Source: Thiodiazotropha sp040506275
GTDB lineage: Bacteria; Pseudomonadota; Gammaproteobacteria; Chromatiales; Chromatiaceae
Direction: 5' to 3'
Assembly: GCA_040506275.1 (NCBI GenBank)
Contig: JBEVXD010000004.1
Location: 186,001-250,000, forward strand
Length of the DNA: 64,000 bases
Shown here: piece after piece, positions 59,258 to 64,000 of the stretch
How the letters are laid out: every line of letters starts with the position of its first letter
Position numbering within the stretch: position 1 is the stretch's first letter
Program-made: the position numbers and the translations under genes
The notes under the pieces: generated by a model
Seen by the model: the letters and a program-made list of their open reading frames with translations, nothing else
The model's database searches: none
What the model was told of the DNA's origin: nothing

Positions 59258-62080
59258 TTAGGTAAAGCGTCGGGGCTCACCATCTCCGGAGACATTCTCC
59301 ACACAGCGGCCACATAGTTCAGGATGTTCAGCATTTGTTCCTACCTCTGGGCGGTGATGCCAACAGCGGACACACTTTCCATGTGGTGACGCTGAGACCT
59401 GAATACCAATGCCAAGTTCATCATCCAGTGCAATCTCCTCTGGCTTCTTATCGAGAGGCTGGATCTCTGCTTCTGAAGTAATCAGCACAAAACGTAGCTC
59501 ATCTTCCAACTGCTCAAGCGCCGACCTCAAACCACCATCACAGTAGATCGTCACATCGGCATCCAGGGATGAGTTGCCTGCTGCGCGGAAAGCTTCCATC
59601 GCCTTACTGACTGTTTCGCGAACATCTATGATCTGCTGCCAATAGTCTGCATTGAAGCGGTCATCGCTTTCGAGGGCAGTGAGGCCTTGGTACCACTCTT
59701 CAAGAAAAACACTCTCACTACGCTCACCAGGAATGGAGCGCCAGATCTCTTCACCGGTAAAACTCAGAATTGGTGCCAACCAGCGCACCATTGCCTCGAT
59801 GATATGGTACATGGCGGTCTGACAGGAGCGACGGGGCAGACTGTCGGCCTGCGTGGTGTATTGCCGATCCTTGATGATATCGAGATAAAAGCCACCCAAT
59901 TCATTGACACAGAAATTGTGGATTTTCTGGTAGATGACGTGAAACTGGTAATCCGCGAAGGCCTCAACGATCTCCTGCTGTAGTTGCAAAGTACGATCCA
60001 CTGCCCAACGATCAAGCTCAATCATCTGAGCCGGCTCAACCAGGTTTTGCTTCGGATCAAAACCATTCAGATTAGAAAGCAGAAAGCGAGCCGTATTACG
60101 GATCCGACGATAGGCATCAGCAGTACGCTTGAGGATCTCATCAGAGACTGTCATTTCATTGCGATAATCAGTTGCAGCCACCCAGAGGCGGATAATGTCG
60201 GCACCCAGGTTTTTTATAACCTTTTGCGGTGCCATCACATTGCCCAGGGATTTCGACATCTTACGCCCTTGGGCATCCACGGTGAAACCATGGGTCAGTA
60301 CAGACTTGTATGGCGCACAGCCATTCATCGCCACAGAGGTCATCAGAGAGGACTGAAACCAGCCCCGGTGTTGATCAGATCCTTCCAGATAGAGATCAGC
60401 AGGCAAGCTAAGTTGCTCACGGGCATCCAGAACACAATGATGAGAGACCCCTGAATCAAACCAGACATCAAGAGTATCCGTCACCTGTTCATAGTCGTCG
60501 GCAGCATCTCCCAAGAACTGTTCCTGATCCAGATTAAACCAGGCCTCAAAACCCTGAGCCTCAACCAGTTTTGCCACCTGTTCGATCAGTGCCGGTGTAT
60601 CTGGATGCAGTTGGCCAGTCTGTTTATGGATAAACAGGGTGATCGGCACCCCCCAGGTGCGCTGACGGGAGATACACCAGTCAGGGCGACTCTCTACCAT
60701 GCCTTTGATTCGAGCTTCACCCCAGTCGGGCATCCAATTAACCTTCTCGATCTCTTTCAGAGCCGATTCCCGTAAACCATTATGATCCATACTGATGAAC
60801 CATTGAGGTGTGGCGCGAAAGATAATCGGGGTCTTGTGCCGCCAACAGTGTGGGTAGCTATGACGCAATCGCTCTTCATGCATCAAGGCACCTTGTTCCT
60901 GCAGCACCTCAATTACCTGCTCGTTGGCAGACAACACATGAAGGCCCGCGAACAGCTCAGTGCCATCCACGAAGCAGCCGTTACTACCTACTGGATTGTC
61001 TACCGGTAACTTGTAGCGCATGCCAACCAGATAGTCATCCAGACCATGCCCTGGGGCTGTATGCACCGCACCTGTACCGGCCTCAAGTGTGACATGCTCT
61101 CCGAGAATCACCGGAACCTGGCGATCATAAAAAGGGTGTTGAAGCAGAAGACCTTCAAAAGCCTCCCCTTTGGCATAGGCCACAACATGGTAGTGCTCCA
61201 CGCCATAACGATGCATAACATCTTTAAGCATCTCATCGGCAATCACCAGGCGCTGTTTACCCTGCTCACCCTCATACTCAACCATCGCGTATTCAAAAGA
61301 GGGATTTAGTGCAACAGCCTGATTGGCAGGTAGCGTCCAGGGTGTGGTGGTCCAGATCACAAACGCAACCGGGCCCTCTCCGCCACCTTCGGGTACATGG
61401 TGACAGCGTTCCAGAACAGCTTCCGCATCCACCGCCCGGAAGGCCACATCGATAGCGAAAGAGTCCTTATCCTGATATTCAACCTCGGCCTCAGCCAGAG
61501 CTGAACCACAATCGGTACACCAATGAACCGGCTTATACCCCTTCTGGATGTGGTCATTGGCCACAATCTTCCCCAGTGAGCGAATGATATCGGCTTCGAA
61601 CTGGTGATCCATAGTGAGATAGGGCTGATCCCATTCGCCTAGAACGCCAAGACGGATGAAATCCTGTCGCTGACCATTCACCTGTTTGGTTGCGTATTCA
61701 CGGCACGCTTTACGAAACTGCGTGGTGGTGGTTTTCTTCCCCGGCTTGCCAATTTTTTTCTCTACCTGCAACTCAATGGGCAGGCCATGGCAGTCCCAAC
61801 CTGGCACATAGGGCGCATCATACCCATCCAGCGTACGACTCTTGACGATAATGTCTTTGAGAATTTTGTTCACTGCATGACCAATGTGAATGTCACCATT
61901 GGCGTAGGGGGGGCCATCATGCAGGAGAAAGGTTTTCCGGCCGGCAGAGACCTTACGAATCTTCTCGTAGAGCTTCTGCTCCTGCCATTTTTTTAATGTC
62001 TCCGGCTCACGCTGAGCCAGATTTCCCCGCATAGGAAAATCTGTTTTCGGAAGATTGAGAGTCTGCTTGTAGTCGCTCAC
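59258..62080 (-). CDS. ileS: Isoleucyl-tRNA synthetase
   Basis: 940 residues, the bacterial type-1 length. The class I HIGH motif is PPYANGDIHIGHAVNKILKD (about 60), the KMSKS motif is GRKMSKSLGN (about 606), the editing domain contains TAPGHGLDDYLVG, and the C-terminal zinc site is CVRCWHHRPE...CGRC. It charges tRNA-Ile. No eukaryotic-type mupirocin-resistance features were seen. It lies between ribF and lspA. Confidence 0.98.
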   Translation of the reverse strand: MSDYKQTLNLPKTDFPMRGNLAQREPETLKKWQEQKLYEKIRKVSAGRKTFLLHDGPPYANGDIHIGHAVNKILKDIIVKSRTLDGYDAPYVPGWDCHGLPIELQVEKKIGKPGKKTTTTQFRKACREYATKQVNGQRQDFIRLGVLGEWDQPYLTMDHQFEADIIRSLGKIVANDHIQKGYKPVHWCTDCGSALAEAEVEYQDKDSFAIDVAFRAVDAEAVLERCHHVPEGGGEGPVAFVIWTTTPWTLPANQAVALNPSFEYAMVEYEGEQGKQRLVIADEMLKDVMHRYGVEHYHVVAYAKGEAFEGLLLQHPFYDRQVPVILGEHVTLEAGTGAVHTAPGHGLDDYLVGMRYKLPVDNPVGSNGCFVDGTELFAGLHVLSANEQVIEVLQEQGALMHEERLRHSYPHCWRHKTPIIFRATPQWFISMDHNGLRESALKEIEKVNWMPDWGEARIKGMVESRPDWCISRQRTWGVPITLFIHKQTGQLHPDTPALIEQVAKLVEAQGFEAWFNLDQEQFLGDAADDYEQVTDTLDVWFDSGVSHHCVLDAREQLSLPADLYLEGSDQHRGWFQSSLMTSVAMNGCAPYKSVLTHGFTVDAQGRKMSKSLGNVMAPQKVIKNLGADIIRLWVAATDYRNEMTVSDEILKRTADAYRRIRNTARFLLSNLNGFDPKQNLVEPAQMIELDRWAVDRTLQLQQEIVEAFADYQFHVIYQKIHNFCVNELGGFYLDIIKDRQYTTQADSLPRRSCQTAMYHIIEAMVRWLAPILSFTGEEIWRSIPGERSESVFLEEWYQGLTALESDDRFNADYWQQIIDVRETVSKAMEAFRAAGNSSLDADVTIYCDGGLRSALEQLEDELRFVLITSEAEIQPLDKKPEEIALDDELGIGIQVSASPHGKCVRCWHHRPEVGTNAEHPELCGRCVENVSGDGEPRRFT

Positions 62081-62358
62081 TGAGTGCTACCTGTTGAGGA
62101 TGCAAAATAGGATATTGAAACTTAAAAACGCCTCTGGCGCAAAGATTCAACAGATAATTAATAAACATACGGTATCACAGTTTAGAAAGGGTGCTGTCCG
62201 TTGCTCCTCATGACCTACTCTTATCAGTCAAAGAAGGAGGGGATCCACTCAACCTATCTGGTTGCGAACGGATTATTATTAACCCGCCCTTATAGGTAGG
62301 TTCAGCATGCTGCATGCCTATCCACAACCGAAGATTGATACTCGTTCATCATTCTACA
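62081..62358. other. Intergenic region between ileS and ribF with repeat copy g
   Basis: About 280 bp without a gene; dispersed repeat copy g is at 62277-62309. An insertion of this size inside a normally tight operon suggests separate transcription of ileS-lspA. Confidence 0.5.
62277..62309 (+). repeat. Dispersed intergenic repeat, copy g
   Basis: TATTAACCCGCCCTTATAGG followed by TAGGTTCAGC; near-consensus. Confidence 0.75.
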
Positions 62359-63291
62359 TTATGGACGTTCAAAAAAAGCCCTGGCCTGTTCAACATCTCG
62401 CCAGATCTGTTGACGTAGCAGTTCAAATGAGTCAAAACGCTCCTGATCGCGTAGTTTGAGCAGAAACTCAACTGAAACATGCTCACCATATACACTACGA
62501 TCGAAATCAAAAAGATAGACCTCAAGCAGATAGCGGGGATCCCCCTCCACCATCGGACGTACGCCTATGTTCGCCACCCCTGGCAGGGGTTGCGATTCCA
62601 GCCCAGCAACCTTCACTGCAAAAACCCCATCCAGAGGACTGACCTGTCGGTGCAGATCCACATTCATGGTTGGAAAACCTATTGTTCTTCCCCGCTTGGC
62701 ACCATGCCCCACACGGCCGCAAATACGGTAGGGGCGTCCCAGGCACTGGGCCGCACCCTGCAAATCCCCTTGAGTCAAAAGCTCCCGAATGCGTGTACTG
62801 CTGACACGACCCGCATCCAGCCGGAATGTATTCATGTTTTCCACTTCGAAACCATGCTGCTCACCGACAGCTTTCAGCAAATCGAAATCCCCTTCCCGGT
62901 CATGCCCAAACCGAAAGTCATCCCCAACAGAGAGAAACCGAACTCCCAAACCCTCTACCAACAACTTTTTAACAAAATCCTCTGCCCGCATGGATGCCAA
63001 ACGTTTGTTGAATTCCAAAACAACAACACGCTCTATGCCCGTATCCTCAATCGCTTGCAGCTTCTCTCTCAATCGGGTCAATCGGGCAGGTGCTTTGTCA
63101 CCCTGAAAAAACTCACGAGGCTGGGGCTCGAAGGTAACCACAGTGGTCGGCTGACCCAGTGTTTTACCCATCTCCATCAGATGGCTGAATACCGATTGAT
63201 GGCCAAGATGTACCCCATCGAAATTACCGATGGTGGCAACACAGCCATGGTGAATTGCTTTCAGATTGTGTAGACCGCGAACCAGTTGCAT
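62359..63291 (-). CDS. ribF: Bifunctional riboflavin kinase/FAD synthetase
   Basis: 310 residues. The N-terminal nucleotidyltransferase domain has TIGNFDGVHLGHQSVF and SSTRIRELL; the C-terminal kinase domain starts at about 185 with GRVGHGAKRGRTIGFPTMNV and VANIGVRP. It makes FMN and FAD from riboflavin. The ATG at 63291 is bordered by dispersed repeat copy h. Confidence 0.97.
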   Translation of the reverse strand: MQLVRGLHNLKAIHHGCVATIGNFDGVHLGHQSVFSHLMEMGKTLGQPTTVVTFEPQPREFFQGDKAPARLTRLREKLQAIEDTGIERVVVLEFNKRLASMRAEDFVKKLLVEGLGVRFLSVGDDFRFGHDREGDFDLLKAVGEQHGFEVENMNTFRLDAGRVSSTRIRELLTQGDLQGAAQCLGRPYRICGRVGHGAKRGRTIGFPTMNVDLHRQVSPLDGVFAVKVAGLESQPLPGVANIGVRPMVEGDPRYLLEVYLFDFDRSVYGEHVSVEFLLKLRDQERFDSFELLRQQIWRDVEQARAFFERP

Positions 63292-63293
63292 AA

Positions 63294-63322
63294 ATTAACT
63301 CGGCACCTTAATAGCCATGTTC
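63294..63322 (+). repeat. Dispersed intergenic repeat, copy h (degenerate)
   Basis: TTAACTCGGCACCTTAATAG followed by CCATG, directly upstream of ribF. A perfect 10-bp hairpin (GCCGAAGTGT/ACACTTCGGC, 63323-63361) follows. Confidence 0.6.
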
Positions 63323-63482
63323 CGCCGAAGTGTACCCGCCTGCAGCAAGGCACACTTCGGCCTGTCTTATTAAACTCAAATTGTAAGGGGTTTCAAACGT
63401 ACCCTTGCTCTGCATTGCGGCTCCCGACAAGGGAGAGACCCTTTTCGGCGACCCACGCCTTGATCAAGGGCCTTCTTATCGC

Positions 63483-63515
63483 CCTGAAACTACCTATTAA
63501 GGTGCCGGGTTAATA
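63483..63515 (-). repeat. Dispersed intergenic repeat, copy i
   Basis: CCTGAAACTACCTATTAAGG followed by TGCCGGGTTAATA; matches copy e over 43 bp including the preceding CTTCTTATCGC. Confidence 0.8.
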
Positions 63516-63596
63516 GAGACCACTCAGAATTAAGCGGTTAATTATAGGCCTTGCTGCATCTTAGGGCATCCCTATCTACTCAGATAGAGGGTTTTG

Positions 63597-63632
63597 TTAA
63601 TCCGGCGACCAAATAGTTTACTTTCAAGGCAA
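63597..63632 (+). repeat. Dispersed intergenic repeat, copy j
   Basis: TTAATCCGGCGACCAAATAG followed by TTTACTTTCAAGGCAA; resembles copies a and c. No gene was found between ribF and murJ (63292-63856). Confidence 0.6.
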
Positions 63633-63856
63633 CAACAGTTACCCCTACCTATGATATCAAAAGGGCAGAATGTAGGATTAATCGATGGAAAAAGGTCTGC
63701 TCAAGACAGGAAAACAGCCCTGTCGAGGCAGACAACACGCAGCTATTACAATGAGCCGGACACTATTCGGGTTATTTTTACCCCGCATAGCGATCGTGAT
63801 TAAAGACCAGATCACCAATCACTTACTTTGAATACGAGTCGCAGAGAGAGATGGAT

Positions 63857-64000
63857 TCAGCTTTTTACAGATCGAAAATGGCCCGGACGGCCACCCAACA
63901 GAATAAAAAGCAAGAAGTAGAGCAGCATGGCAACCACTATCAGCCCGGTAAGACGGCCTATCCGATCCCAGGCTGTTGCATCCAGCCAATCATTGATCGC
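63857..64000 (-). CDS. murJ: MurJ C-terminus (partial, cut by window edge)
   Basis: The last 47 codons: a transmembrane helix (LIVVAMLLYFLLFILLGG) followed by RPGHFRSVKS and a TGA at 63857-63859. The terminal GxRPxxFR after the last helix is characteristic of MurJ/MviN, the lipid II flippase, and murJ is the expected gene upstream of ribF. It is too short to be certain by sequence alone; context adds support. Confidence 0.75.
   Translation of the reverse strand, partial: AINDWLDATAWDRIGRLTGLIVVAMLLYFLLFILLGGRPGHFRSVKS

Noticed and set aside
62479..63273. A 264-codon plus-strand frame
   Set aside because: Fully antisense to ribF, whose motifs are clear.

Overview
The window looks like chromosome from a sulfur-oxidising, respiratory gammaproteobacterium, probably of the Chromatiales/Sedimenticola/Thiodiazotropha kind (inference from gene content, not from a database). 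The pointers are a sulfur globule protein (18359-18694), a TauE/SafE exporter, many c-type cytochromes, an NnrS protein under a perfect FNR-type box, a garB-garA style glutathione-amide redox pair, and many cyclic-di-GMP enzymes. Housekeeping blocks (lon, ssb, uvrA, murJ-ribF-ileS-lspA, yajD) are intact. I saw no rRNA, tRNA or CRISPR array.

Layout. 1-12183 is an electron-transfer region: a b-type cytochrome cut by the window edge, then a small periplasmic redox group (cytochrome c, DUF302 protein, TlpA-like thioredoxin, cytochrome c'). On the opposite strand follow a pentaheme NapC/TorC-like quinol dehydrogenase, an IalB-like protein, a ZnuA-like binding protein and a two-domain rhodanese without catalytic cysteines, next to a 783-residue cytochrome with twelve CxxCH motifs. 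12650-20006 holds lon with a heat-shock promoter, a secreted Hcp-like protein, nnrS, the sulfur globule gene, a 325-bp element with terminal inverted repeats, and the TauE/SafE exporter. 20214-27536 carries two giant GGDEF-EAL proteins facing each other, with a dead EAL fragment between them. 28004-33735 is ssb, a YajR-like transporter and uvrA, with a decayed gene in between. 34044-39485 holds a beta-helix lipoprotein, a binding-protein/diguanylate-cyclase pair and a GlsB/YeaQ protein.

40185-45628 is an orphan type VI secretion cargo island: VgrG, a PAAR protein with a C-terminal papain/C39-like Cys-His domain, a secreted candidate immunity protein, an unknown protein and a DUF2169 protein, without the structural genes. 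45672-47898 is the garB-garA pair. 48235-48860 is yajD plus a DUF2164 gene inside a cluster of palindromic repeats. 49356-53927 is a six-gene, end-to-end coupled operon (thermostable-hemolysin/GNAT-like protein, AMP ligase, haem-oxygenase-like diiron enzyme, small membrane protein, SDR, TPR protein) that looks like an uncharacterised acyl-modifying pathway. 54235-64000 has a second glutathione reductase, a TonB-like N-terminal protein, a MerR regulator preceded by a stand-alone copy of its own C-terminal domain, namZ, and lspA-ileS-ribF-murJ.

Two kinds of dispersed non-coding repeat run through the intergenic spaces: an AT-rich element (core TATTAACCCGGC, then TTAATAGGTAG; about 11 copies, three of which supply the stop codon of the gene before them) and GC-rich REP-like palindromes. 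The best candidates for something undescribed are the dodecaheme/pentaheme/rhodanese locus, the six-gene acyl operon, and the PAAR-peptidase effector island.
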